Source: Mycobacterium bourgelatii (GTDB taxonomy: Bacteria; Actinomycetota; Actinomycetes; Mycobacteriales; Mycobacteriaceae). From it: a DNA stretch of 64,000 nucleotides. The DNA is taken from NCBI RefSeq assembly GCF_010723575.1, contig NZ_BLKZ01000001.1, forward strand, positions 4,526,001 through 4,590,000. Reading direction: 5' to 3'. The notes below the pieces were generated by a model, which worked only from the letters and a program-made list of their open reading frames with translations, was not told the DNA's origin and ran no database searches. A program made the position numbers and the translations under genes. This document shows, in pieces, positions 17,113-25,432 of the stretch. Position 1 is the first letter of the stretch. Every line of letters starts with the position of its first letter.

Positions 17113-18260
17113 TCAGCCGATTTCGCTTTGGCATGCCAGGCGTACACCCTGCAGTTGTGTTCCTCGGGTGTGCCGAACATGGCTCGGTACAACGTAACTC
17201 GCCTCAGGTACAGGTGTAGGTCGTGCTCCCAGGTGACACCGATGCCGCCGTGCATTTGCACGCATCGCTGCACGATCTGGCCCGCCACCTCACCGACGTA
17301 GGACTTGGCGATGCTGGCCGACAGCCCAGCCGTCGTTGACCGCGCGGCGACTTCGGCGACCGCGGCGGCGGTGGTCGCGCGGCACGCTTCCAGCCACATC
17401 TTCATATCGGCGAACCCGTGTTTGAGCGCTTGATAGGAGGCCAGCGGGCGACCGAACGTGTGCCGGTCCAGCGCCCACTGGACCGTGAAGTCGAACACCG
17501 TCTGCAGGATGCCCACCACCTCGGCGCACTGCAGCACTTGGGCGATCTGGCTCTGCCGTTCGATCACCCCGGCGGTCTCAGCGGCAGCACCGACGACCGA
17601 TGAGGCTGGCGCTGCGACGTCGTCGAAGTGCACGCGTGCGTACTGCTTGACCAGGTCGACTGACTGTAGGGGCGTGACGGTCACCCCGGGCGCGTCCGTC
17701 GGGACCAGAAATTGACGAACCTCGGAACTGTCCGGGCCGCAGCGTGCCACCACCAGCAACACATCGCTCTGCGCGCCGGCTTCGACCAGGTCCTTGGTTC
17801 CGCTGATGCGGTAGCCGGCGTCGGTCGGCGTAGCCGTCACCGCCGGGTCGAGCGGCGCCCAAGGGCGACCGGGTTCCAAGACCGCCCACGACGCCACCGT
17901 TTCGCCGGATACCAACGACTCGATCAGCTCAGCATGGGCCTCTGGCCCGCGGTTCTCGACCAGGCCCGCCAGCACGGTGCTCACCGGGTACAGGGGCCCC
18001 GGCGCCACGGTCTTGCCCAGGTCTTCGGCAACGGCCGCCAAGTCCGAGACGCCGTCACCCGAGACGCTGCCACCACCCAATTCCTCGGGCACCAGTAGCC
18101 CCGTCCACCCCAGCTGGGCGGCCCGACGCCACCAGTCGCGGTCAAAAGATTTCCCCTCCGCATGCAGCTGGCGAACATGCCCCAGCGACGCTTCTTTCTG
18201 GAGAAATGCTTGGGTGGTGGAGGTAAAGAGTATCTTTTCGGGAGAGTCGACAGCGGTCAT
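17109..18260 (-). CDS. Acyl-CoA dehydrogenase, partner subunit (third pair)
   Basis: The start taken is ATG 18260 (MTAVDSPEKILFTS), giving 383 residues; the open frame continues upstream through the opposite-strand gene without support. The protein has the acyl-CoA dehydrogenase domains and ends with HGGIGVTWEHDLHLYLRR, the Glu-less signature of the partner subunit. It overlaps the downstream catalytic-type gene by 4 nt. It should form a heterotetramer with that gene product. It is the closest structural analogue of the 5365 protein in the window. Confidence 0.9.
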   Translation of the reverse strand: MTAVDSPEKILFTSTTQAFLQKEASLGHVRQLHAEGKSFDRDWWRRAAQLGWTGLLVPEELGGGSVSGDGVSDLAAVAEDLGKTVAPGPLYPVSTVLAGLVENRGPEAHAELIESLVSGETVASWAVLEPGRPWAPLDPAVTATPTDAGYRISGTKDLVEAGAQSDVLLVVARCGPDSSEVRQFLVPTDAPGVTVTPLQSVDLVKQYARVHFDDVAAPASSVVGAAAETAGVIERQSQIAQVLQCAEVVGILQTVFDFTVQWALDRHTFGRPLASYQALKHGFADMKMWLEACRATTAAAVAEVAARSTTAGLSASIAKSYVGEVAGQIVQRCVQMHGGIGVTWEHDLHLYLRRVTLYRAMFGTPEEHNCRVYAWHAKAKSAE

Positions 18261-18372
18261 GATCTGCGAAGCAAGCAAGGGGGAAAGCTTAGTTGGCTGA
18301 TCATTGCCTGATCGGTCCTTCTGGGCCGGCGGGGTACAAGTTCGCTGCGATTCTGATGGTAGCAACGAGCGA

Positions 18373-18379
18373 TACAGTA
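18373..18379. promoter_or_regulatory. TAC(A/T)GTA motif between fadE pair and Mce-associated operon
   Basis: TACAGTA lies within GCGATACAGTAAGAG in the 165-bp divergent spacer. It is one of seven such sites in divergent spacers of this window. It could be a -10 box for the plus-strand operon or an operator half-site. Confidence 0.45.
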
Positions 18380-18425
18380 AGAGATACGGGAGTTCCGTCG
18401 ATAATGATGCTGACGAGCCGCGACC

Positions 18426-19280
18426 ATGGCTGACACCGACGAATCGCCGACGGAATCGGCGGCGTTGAACGTCGACGCGTTGACGCTCGCCGAGCAGGCT
18501 GAAGCGGAGGCCGCCGAAGCCGAGGCGCTGGCAGCCGCGGCACGAGCCCGGGCGCGCGCGGCCCGGTTGCGCCGTGAGGCCGCCTTGGGCTTGACGGAAG
18601 GTGCGGACGACGCCGCTTACACCGAAATCGACGACGAAGATGCCCTCGCCGACGAGACGCTCATCGACGAGGACGAAGACTACGAAGACGACGAGTATTA
18701 CGACGAGGACGAGGGTTACGACGAAACCGAGGGTTACGAAGAAGAAGCCGAAGAAGCGGAGCCCGTCGCGAAGTCCTGGCGAGACCGGCTCCGCGTGCCG
18801 CGGCCGTCGACGATTGCCAAAGCGGTCACGATCCTTGTCATCCTGGGCTTCGTCGGGATCAGCACTTACATCATGTGGCAGCACCGCGAAGCCAACCAGC
18901 GGGAGCAGCGCGTTGCGGCCTTCGTGGCCGGAGCCAAACAGGGCGTCGTGAATATGACTTCCCTCGACTTCAACAAGGCCAAAGAAGATGTGCAGCGGGT
19001 GATCGACAGCTCGACGGGTGATTTCAAGAACGAATTCCAGGCCCGCGCAGCAGATTTCACCAAGGTCGTCGAGCAGTCCAAGGTGGTCACCGAGGGAACG
19101 GTGAACGCGGCCGCGGTCGAATCCATGGACGGGCACACGGCCGTGGTGCTGGTTTCGGCGACCTCTCGGGTCACGAATTCCGCTGGGGCCAAAGATGAAC
19201 CGCGCGCGTGGCGGCTCCGAGTCACAGTGACCGAAGAGGACGGGCAATACAAGATGTCGAAAGTTGAGTTTGTGCCGTGA
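18426..19280 (+). CDS. Mce-associated membrane protein with acidic N-terminal tail
   Basis: The 284-residue protein starts at ATG 18426. A coiled, Ala/Glu/Arg-rich N-terminal region (about 20-55) leads into a strikingly acidic Asp/Glu/Tyr stretch (about 65-112). A single transmembrane helix follows (about 137-157, ILVILGFVGISTYIMW), then an external domain of about 125 residues of the Mce-associated (Mam) type. Such proteins stabilise or assist Mce lipid importers. The gene overlaps the next one by 4 nt. A homologous pair, Rv1363c/Rv1362c, flanks Rv1364c in M. tuberculosis, matching the order here. The acidic tail would be cytoplasmic. Confidence 0.88.
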   Translation: MADTDESPTESAALNVDALTLAEQAEAEAAEAEALAAAARARARAARLRREAALGLTEGADDAAYTEIDDEDALADETLIDEDEDYEDDEYYDEDEGYDETEGYEEEAEEAEPVAKSWRDRLRVPRPSTIAKAVTILVILGFVGISTYIMWQHREANQREQRVAAFVAGAKQGVVNMTSLDFNKAKEDVQRVIDSSTGDFKNEFQARAADFTKVVEQSKVVTEGTVNAAAVESMDGHTAVVLVSATSRVTNSAGAKDEPRAWRLRVTVTEEDGQYKMSKVEFVP

Positions 19281-20059
19281 GCGATGACGTGCGCGACGCC
19301 GACGAGACTGAAGCCATTCAGGCAACCGAGCCGGATCCGGAAACAACCGTCCTAGAGACGGTGGCCGCCGAACACGAGGCCCCCAGGGCGTTCAGCGAGG
19401 TCGAAGACCACGACGAGCCTGACCTCCCCCACCTGTCCGACGAGTCCGACTTGGCCGACGCGACCGATGAGTCCGACGTGACCGATGCGGCCGTCGTGTC
19501 CGACGATCAGGTGGGCGGCAAAGAGCCCGGCGCTCGCCCGAGTCGGTGGCGCCGTGACATCTGGCGTGTTCAGGTCACCCTCAGACCAGTCCCGGTGATC
19601 CTGTTCGTGCTCCTGGTGATCTCGGCCAGCGCGACGGCTTGGCTGTACGTCAAGCAGTACAAGCCCGATCAGATGACCAATGCCAAGGTCGCACGCGAAG
19701 TGATCAACGCGGCGTCGGAAGGCACCGTCGCGTTGCTGTCGTACTCACCCGACACGCTCGACAAGGACTTCGCCACCGCCAAGTCGCATCTGGGCGGGGA
19801 CTTCCTGTCCTACTACGACCAATTCACCCAGCAGATCGTGGCGCCGGCGGCCAAGCAGAAGTCGCTGAGGACCACCGCTCACGTGATGCGTGCGGCGGTT
19901 TCCGAGTTGAATCCGGACGCGGCAGTGGTGTTGGTGTTCGTCGATCAGAGCACCACCAGCAAGGAGCATCCCGATCCGACGATGGCGGCAAGCAGCGTGT
20001 TGGTGACGATGGCTCGCGTCGACGGTAAGTGGCTGATCACCAAGTTCACGCCGGTCTAG
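19277..20059 (+). CDS. Mce-associated membrane protein
   Basis: This 260-residue protein starts at GTG 19277, overlapping the previous stop by 4 nt. An acidic, low-complexity N-terminal part with repeated DES/DVTD units is followed by one transmembrane helix near residue 115 (VILFVLLVISASATAWLYV). The C-terminal external domain has the Mce-associated pattern, ending VDGKWLITKFTPV. It presumably acts with the preceding protein at the membrane. No mce operon is in the window, so these would serve a distant Mce transporter or another process. Its last 14 bases overlap the convergent esterase-like gene. Confidence 0.88.
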   Translation: MSDDVRDADETEAIQATEPDPETTVLETVAAEHEAPRAFSEVEDHDEPDLPHLSDESDLADATDESDVTDAAVVSDDQVGGKEPGARPSRWRRDIWRVQVTLRPVPVILFVLLVISASATAWLYVKQYKPDQMTNAKVAREVINAASEGTVALLSYSPDTLDKDFATAKSHLGGDFLSYYDQFTQQIVAPAAKQKSLRTTAHVMRAAVSELNPDAAVVLVFVDQSTTSKEHPDPTMAASSVLVTMARVDGKWLITKFTPV

Positions 20060-21014
20060 CGGCGAACGCGCGGCGCAGTGAGCGGGCATGCAACGCCCAG
20101 TTCTCTTGCGATACAACCCAACTCGGCACCACCGAGTCGAAACCATTGAAGGTGGCCGCGAACACGTGTAGCTCGGTGTGCACGTAGGCGTGCAACAGCC
20201 GGTTGGCGTAGCTGATGGCTTCGTCGCGGCACGGGTCGATCGCCGAGCAACTGATGAATGTCGGCGGCAAGCCCTCCAGGTTGGCTCGGTGCCCGGGAAC
20301 GTGTTGACCCGACGGGGTGGCGTGCCCCAGGTAATGGCTCCACGCGCGGCTCACCGCCTGGCCGTTGAGGCCGGGCGTGCGCTGGAACTCACGCCGTGAC
20401 GGCGTCGCATCGGAGTCCAGCATCGGCTGATGCAGGATCTGCAGCAGAATGTTCGGCCCCTCGTCGTCGAACATGCGCTGGGCAAGGCTGGCGACGAGCG
20501 CCCCACCGGCATCACGTCCCATCACCGCGACCCGCCCGGCGTCGACATCAAGTTCGGCGCTGTGCTCGACGACGTGGCGCAGGGCCGCCTCAAGGTCGTC
20601 GATGGCCGCCGGACACGGGTGCTCCGGCGCCAGCCGGTAGTCGACCGATACCACCAGGCAACCGGCCGCGCGGGCCAGCTCGACGCACTGCGGGTGGTCG
20701 CTGTCCAGATTCCCCGTCACAAAAGCCCCACCGTGTGCATAGATCACCACGGGCAGCCCGGACCTGGCATCTCCCCGGTAGAGGCGAAGATTCACCTGCT
20801 GACCGTCGGTACCGGTGATGGAGCGGTCGTCGATGGTGACGCCGGTCGTGTCCACTCCTGCGGCCCGGTCGGCGGCGACCCGGTTGGCGTGTTCCCGCTC
20901 GGCGGGCAGAGTTTCCAAGCTGAATTCGACGATGCCCAGCTCGGCGGCGGCGTCCCTCAGCGCCGGATCGATGCGGCTAAGGCTTTGTGGCCGGGTGACA
21001 TTCGTCTGCGTCAT
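20046..21014 (-). CDS. Hormone-sensitive-lipase-family protein lacking catalytic Ser and His
   Basis: The start chosen is ATG 21014 (MTQTNVTRPQ), giving 322 residues. The fold markers of the HSL/LipN family are present: HGGAF (94-98), VDYRLAPEHPCPAA (about 124-137) and DPCRDEA with Asp260. The nucleophile motif GDSAGG is changed to GRDAGG, so Asp168 stands where Ser should be. The catalytic His of the C-terminal F-H-G-F motif is Asn290 (ATFNGFD). With both residues gone it should not work as an esterase. A binding, regulatory or new catalytic role is possible. The gene is intact and convergent with the Mce-associated operon. Confidence 0.88.
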   Translation of the reverse strand: MTQTNVTRPQSLSRIDPALRDAAAELGIVEFSLETLPAEREHANRVAADRAAGVDTTGVTIDDRSITGTDGQQVNLRLYRGDARSGLPVVIYAHGGAFVTGNLDSDHPQCVELARAAGCLVVSVDYRLAPEHPCPAAIDDLEAALRHVVEHSAELDVDAGRVAVMGRDAGGALVASLAQRMFDDEGPNILLQILHQPMLDSDATPSRREFQRTPGLNGQAVSRAWSHYLGHATPSGQHVPGHRANLEGLPPTFISCSAIDPCRDEAISYANRLLHAYVHTELHVFAATFNGFDSVVPSWVVSQENWALHARSLRRAFAARPA

Positions 21015-21335
21015 GCAAATCCTTCTTTGAGGTAGACCTGCGACTCCCTGTGATGACAGATGCGGTACTTGGCACCGCGAGCGGTCAGCAATCAGGTGAT
21101 CCAGCTGGTTCCGGTGTGCACGACGTCGGATTCTATTGCCGTGAAACTCCACCGACTCAGCAGGATGCAGGGGGCCAGTCCCCCGGTCAGCGCTTCGGCC
21201 GACCTCAGTTGCGAGGACACTGACGCGCGTTATCCGGCTGGCCACCCGGGCCCAGTGCCGGTGGAGTCACCACCTTGGAGGCTTCGTTGCTATTTATATT
21301 ATGATAGCGATATTCATGCCCAGGGAGGAGCGCTG
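21015..21335. other. Divergent intergenic region before the P450 gene
   Basis: This 321-bp region separates the pseudo-esterase (minus) and P450 (plus) genes. An open frame runs through it in phase with the P450, but has no ribosome binding site or recognisable domain. The only clear signal is the AT-rich element at 21289-21308. Confidence 0.6.
21289..21308. promoter_or_regulatory. AT-rich palindromic promoter element, copy 3
   Basis: GCTAT (21289-21293) and ATAGC (21304-21308) flank a 10-bp AT core. The 18-bp CTATTTATATTATGATAG closely matches the element at 5340-5357. TATTAT at 21297-21302 is a possible -10 box for the P450-alcohol dehydrogenase operon. Confidence 0.55.
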
Positions 21336-22571
21336 ATGTCGCTCAGCACCGATCGCTTCGATTCCGAGGGTCAGGCCCTCACCCTCGACTTCACCGGTGA
21401 AACCAGCCCGTACCCGTTCTTCGAACAAATGCGGCGTACCGATCCGGTGTGGCATGGCAGCCTGTCGGACACCTCGCAGATGCCGGAAGAACTGCGCCCC
21501 AAGGACGAGTGGGTCCTGTTCAACTACGACGACGTCTTCCACGCCTTCCGCGACGACCGCATCTTCACCTCGGCCGAATACGACAAAACCATTGGTTTGG
21601 TGATGGGCCACACCATCCTGGCGATGGGCGGCAAGGAGCACCACGACCATCGAAACCTGGTGGCCAAGGCGTTCCGGGCCACAGCGCTGGAGCGCTGGGA
21701 GCCGTCGGTCATCGGTCCCGTGTGCGACGCGCTGGTCGACGAGATCAAAGACCGCGGCGAAGCGGATCTGGTCAAGGCGGTGACGTTCGAGTTCCCGACG
21801 AGGATCATCTCGGTCCTGCTCGGACTTCCCCCCGAGGATCTCGACCTGTTCCGCCGGCTTTCGCTCGACCTCATCTCCATCCCTACCGACATCATGGCGG
21901 GATTGACGGCCGCGGCCGAACTGCATGGCTACTTCCTCGAGCAGGTCGAACAGCGGCGCCGCAAACCCACCGACGACATCATCGGAGATCTGGTCGCCGC
22001 CGAGATCGACGGCCAGAAACTCTCCGACGAGGCCATCATCGCGTTCCTGCGCCTGTTACTCCCGGCGGGGCTGGAGACCACGTACCGCTCGTCGGGGAAT
22101 CTGCTGTACCTGCTGCTGACCCACCCGGAACAACTGGAGATGGTTTACCGGGACCGGTCGCTGATACCGATGGCGATCGAGGAAGGGCTGCGGTTCGAGA
22201 CACCGCTGACCATGGTGACGCGGACCACCACCGAGGACGTCGAGATCGGCGGCAAGACAATCCCCGAGGGGGCGCAGGTCGACATGTGCATGGGCTCGGC
22301 CAACCGCGACGAGACGCGCTGGACCGACCCGAATACGTTCGACATCCGCCGCCCACGGCAGGCCCACATCGCCTTCGCCGGCGGCATCCACATGTGCCTG
22401 GGCATGCACCTGGCCCGCATGGAGACGCGGGTGATGCTGAACAGCCTGTTCGACCGGGTGAAGGATCTGACGTTCGTCCCCGACGACGGAACCGGCGTGG
22501 AGTCAAAGATCGTCGGACTCACCTTCCGGTCGCCGAACAAACTTCCGGTCACCTTCGCCCCCACCGCATGA
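21336..22571 (+). CDS. Cytochrome P450
   Basis: ATG 21336 follows a good GGGAGGAG site, giving 411 residues. The I-helix motif is AGLETT (canonical AGxDTT), the ExxR motif is EEGLRF, and the heme-binding loop is FAGGIHMCLGMHLARME with the proximal Cys. It is a soluble bacterial class P450 likely to hydroxylate a hydrophobic substrate. The downstream NDMA-type alcohol dehydrogenase overlaps by 4 nt, so the pair could convert C-H to alcohol and then to aldehyde or ketone. No ferredoxin gene is nearby, so electrons must come from a distant partner. The CYP family was not assigned. Confidence 0.93.
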   Translation: MSLSTDRFDSEGQALTLDFTGETSPYPFFEQMRRTDPVWHGSLSDTSQMPEELRPKDEWVLFNYDDVFHAFRDDRIFTSAEYDKTIGLVMGHTILAMGGKEHHDHRNLVAKAFRATALERWEPSVIGPVCDALVDEIKDRGEADLVKAVTFEFPTRIISVLLGLPPEDLDLFRRLSLDLISIPTDIMAGLTAAAELHGYFLEQVEQRRRKPTDDIIGDLVAAEIDGQKLSDEAIIAFLRLLLPAGLETTYRSSGNLLYLLLTHPEQLEMVYRDRSLIPMAIEEGLRFETPLTMVTRTTTEDVEIGGKTIPEGAQVDMCMGSANRDETRWTDPNTFDIRRPRQAHIAFAGGIHMCLGMHLARMETRVMLNSLFDRVKDLTFVPDDGTGVESKIVGLTFRSPNKLPVTFAPTA

Positions 22572-23725
22572 AAAGCCGGGCAGCGATCCTGCACGACGTC
22601 GGCGGGCCGTGGTCCGTCGAGGAATTCGAACTCGACGCTCCGCGGGCCGGCGAGGTTCTGGTTCAACTGGCGGCCGCCGGCTTGTGCCACTCCGACGACC
22701 ACATCCTCAAGGGCGACATGTCGGCACCCAATGAGGTGCTGCGATCGCTGGGTTTGCCCACCATGTTCCCGACGATCGGTGGACACGAGGGTTCCGGCAT
22801 CATCCGCGAAATCGGTCCCGGTGTCACCGATTTCGCCGTCGGCGACCACGTGGTGATGTCATTCGTCGCCGTCTGCGGTCAATGCCGTTGGTGCGCTTCG
22901 GGTATGGAGTACATCTGCGACGCGGGCATCGGCACCATGACCCCTGGCATGCCCACCGACGGTACCTTCCGCCATCACACCTCCGACGGCCGGCCGTTGG
23001 GCCACATCTCGAAGGTCGGCGCCTTCGCCGAACACACGGTGGTGTCGACGAATTCGCTCGTGAAAATCGAACCCGATCTTCCGCTGGTACCGAGCGCCCT
23101 ACTGTCCTGTGCGATTCCGACTGGTTACGGCTCGGTCGCGAATCGTTCCGGCATGCGGGCCGGCGATACCGTCGTCGTTGTTGGAGCCGGCGGAATCGGT
23201 ACCGGGGCCATCCAGGGTGCGCGGATCAACGGGGCCGCGCAGATCGTCGCCGTCGACCCGGTGGACTTCAAACGGAAATCGGCTCAGCTCTTCGGCGCTA
23301 CGCACACCGCCGCTTCGGTGGCCGAAGCGCTGGATCTGGTGCGGGGCCTGACCTACGGCGTGATGGCCGACGCGGTGGTGGTTTCGCCGTCGCTGATCAC
23401 CCCCGCCGACGTCCGCGACGCGCTTCAACTCACTCGCAAGGGTGGTACCTGCGTGCTGACGGGCATGACTTCGCAACTGACACGGTCGGTCAAAATCGAT
23501 CTGCAGGACTTCATCCTGATGAATAAGACCTTGGCTGGCACCATATTTGGCTCGTGCAACGGCAAGGTCGACATCCCCCGTCTGGCCAAGCTCTACCAAA
23601 GCGGCCAATTGCAGCTCGATGAGATGATCACCAGGCGCTATCGGCTCGATGACATCAATGACGCCTACCAAGACCTACTCAACGGTGAAATCGTCCGAGG
23701 GGTCATCGATTTCGGCATCGACTAG
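22568..23725 (+). CDS. Zinc-dependent NDMA-type alcohol dehydrogenase
   Basis: The 385-residue protein starts at ATG 22568 in an ATGA overlap with the P450. Catalytic zinc ligands appear in GLCHSDDH and GGHEGSG. The structural zinc site is CGQCRWCASGMEYIC, and the cofactor site has VGAGGIG. It matches the mycobacterial NDMA-dependent alcohol dehydrogenase group, in which the nicotinamide cofactor stays bound and is re-oxidised by an external acceptor, often through the mycofactocin system. It probably oxidises the alcohol formed by the P450. The final 4 nt overlap the convergent cupin gene. Confidence 0.9.
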   Translation: MKSRAAILHDVGGPWSVEEFELDAPRAGEVLVQLAAAGLCHSDDHILKGDMSAPNEVLRSLGLPTMFPTIGGHEGSGIIREIGPGVTDFAVGDHVVMSFVAVCGQCRWCASGMEYICDAGIGTMTPGMPTDGTFRHHTSDGRPLGHISKVGAFAEHTVVSTNSLVKIEPDLPLVPSALLSCAIPTGYGSVANRSGMRAGDTVVVVGAGGIGTGAIQGARINGAAQIVAVDPVDFKRKSAQLFGATHTAASVAEALDLVRGLTYGVMADAVVVSPSLITPADVRDALQLTRKGGTCVLTGMTSQLTRSVKIDLQDFILMNKTLAGTIFGSCNGKVDIPRLAKLYQSGQLQLDEMITRRYRLDDINDAYQDLLNGEIVRGVIDFGID

Positions 23726-24177
23726 CAAGTTGGCGGCGGCGGAGCCGTGTCGAGAAGCGGTGTGCCTTCGGGAATGACGTAGAGCACCTCGAGCACGACG
23801 GGGGTCTTCCCGAAGTTTCTGCCGTCATGGACATGCTCGGGTCCGCTGGGCTCGATGAACGAGTCACCCGCCTTGTAGACCGCGTCGACGGTGCAGTCAC
23901 TGCCGAAATGCCACAGGGTCCCCTCCTTGACGACGGCGATGACGTGGCCGCGATGCCAGTGCCAGCCAATGCTGCCGCCTGGTTCGATCGTGGTGTCGCG
24001 GACGATGAATTTTCTTCCCTGGTCCGAACTTTGCGCGACGACGTTGTAGTCCACGCTGGGAGTTGACGACGGTCCGATGAGCTGGCGACCGAGCCAGCCT
24101 CCTAGAGCAAGCAGAACCACGATGAAGACGACGTTCTTCAGCACGACTTGCGTAGTGCTTGCTGTCCTTTCGCGCAT
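23722..24177 (-). CDS. Membrane-anchored cupin-domain protein
   Basis: The 151-residue protein starts at ATG 24177. An N-terminal transmembrane segment (about 12-33, VVFIVVLLALGGWLGRQL) anchors a single cupin domain. The metal-binding first motif is GWHWHRGHVIAV and the second contains PEHVHDGRNFG. A proline-rich tail ends in Cys. Cupins of this size may be small enzymes or ligand binders; the His pattern favours a bound metal. It is transcribed alone and convergent with the alcohol dehydrogenase. No specific function can be given. Confidence 0.8.
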   Translation of the reverse strand: MRERTASTTQVVLKNVVFIVVLLALGGWLGRQLIGPSSTPSVDYNVVAQSSDQGRKFIVRDTTIEPGGSIGWHWHRGHVIAVVKEGTLWHFGSDCTVDAVYKAGDSFIEPSGPEHVHDGRNFGKTPVVLEVLYVIPEGTPLLDTAPPPPTC

Positions 24178-24447
24178 TGCTACCCCGTATCACTGAAACA
24201 CATTTATCCGGCGACCCAAGCGGGACCGCGTGGGTCCGTGGCGCGAGATCACCGGCCGGGTGCGCACGTCTTCGCGACAATGTCCGCACTCGATTCCGTC
24301 AGCCGGACAGCTGCTACCGGCCCCCGCCGCGCCGGTGATCTATGCACTGCCGCCGAGTAAAGCCGCAACCGACAGCAATCACCTTCCCATTCCCGCCTGT
24401 GAAGTTGCTGTGAGATCGACTTTACGGGGGTGTGACCTGCGGCGCTA
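24178..24447. other. Intergenic region, no gene recognised
   Basis: This 270-bp stretch lies between the cupin start and the SDR 3' end. Small open frames exist but lack recognisable domains or ribosome binding sites. The cupin promoter must lie at its left end. Confidence 0.5.
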
Positions 24448-25230
24448 CTAATCCTTCTTGGCCTTGTCGCGCTGTTCCGCGATGGCTCGCAGGCGCTTGA
24501 GCCTCATCAGCTTTTCCACTTGCCCGTACGCATCGATGGGGCTGTGCAGCGCCAGCCCACCGTCGGCGTGTAGCACTTGCCCGGTCACCCAGGGCATTTC
24601 AAGGATGCCGACGATCGCGCCGGCCACATCTTCCGGCTCGCCTAGGCGACGCAACGCTGTTTTCTTGGACACGCCGTCGATCCACGCCGGCCAGGTCTCG
24701 GCGTTGGGCAGCATCGGGGTCCGGGTCACGCCGGGTCCGACGGCATTGACCCGGATGCCGTGGACACCCCACTCCACCGCCGCGACCTTCACCAGCATGT
24801 CCACACCGGCTTTGGAGACGCAGTAGGCACCCATGTCGCGGTCGGCGACGGTGCCGCTGATGCTCGAGACCGCAACGATCGAACCCTCCACCTCGGCATC
24901 GATCATGGCCTGGGCGGCCGCGCGAATGGTGTACCAGGTGCCGGTGAGGTTGACCGACAGCACCCGCTCCCATTCCGCGGGTGGCACCTTCAACAGCAGG
25001 CCGGACGACCCGATGCCGGCGGAAGTCACGACTCGGGTAGGCACTCCGTGCTCCCGGACGGTTTGCTCCATCGCCGCCGTCACGGCGTCGGCATCGCTGA
25101 CGTCGCAGTCGATGTCTCCCCCCGACACGTCCCACACCACCACGTCGTGGCCGGCCTCGCGCAGCATCTCGGCGACCCCTCGACCGATCCCCGAGCCGCC
25201 ACCGGTTACCAACGCAGTGTGGGTGCTCAC
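24448..25230 (-). CDS. Short-chain dehydrogenase/reductase (SDR)
   Basis: This 260-residue classical SDR starts at GTG 25230. It has TGGGSGIGRG for cofactor binding, a catalytic Ser in SSISGTVADRD and the active-site YCVSK. It has a lysine-rich tail (EQRDKAKKD). Family members oxidise or reduce hydroxyl groups with NAD(P). The gene is separated from the next upstream gene by about 200 bp containing a palindromic repeat, so it probably has its own promoter. The substrate is unknown. Confidence 0.88.
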   Translation of the reverse strand: MSTHTALVTGGGSGIGRGVAEMLREAGHDVVVWDVSGGDIDCDVSDADAVTAAMEQTVREHGVPTRVVTSAGIGSSGLLLKVPPAEWERVLSVNLTGTWYTIRAAAQAMIDAEVEGSIVAVSSISGTVADRDMGAYCVSKAGVDMLVKVAAVEWGVHGIRVNAVGPGVTRTPMLPNAETWPAWIDGVSKKTALRRLGEPEDVAGAIVGILEMPWVTGQVLHADGGLALHSPIDAYGQVEKLMRLKRLRAIAEQRDKAKKD

Positions 25231-25350
25231 GCCGCCAACCTCGCGAGGCGCTCGAAACGGAGCGGGAAATTGCCGGTACAGATCGAGTGATGGGCAGCTA
25301 ACACGCCTCCAGTTTCCGCCCTGGCGTCACAGCGCCGAGAGCCGGGTCGT

Positions 25351-25406
25351 CGAGTGTGAACCGCGCGACGCGACTCGCCGAGAATCCGTCGTGGCATTCA
25401 CACTCG
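25351..25406. repeat. Intergenic palindromic element (CGAGTGTGAA type)
   Basis: CGAGTGTGAA (25351-25360) is repeated as TTCACACTCG (25397-25406), enclosing 36 bp. It lies between two minus-strand SDR genes and could form a hairpin. It has the same layout (about 55-65 bp, perfect ends) as the elements at 30079, 36424 and 46979 but different end sequences. Confidence 0.8.
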
Positions 25407-25432
25407 CGGACTGGGGAGCTCGCGACTCAGGC

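Noticed and set aside
18261..19346. N-terminal extension of the acyl-CoA dehydrogenase ending at 17109
   Set aside because: It would run antisense to the Mce-associated gene; ATG 18260 gives a normal FadE length.
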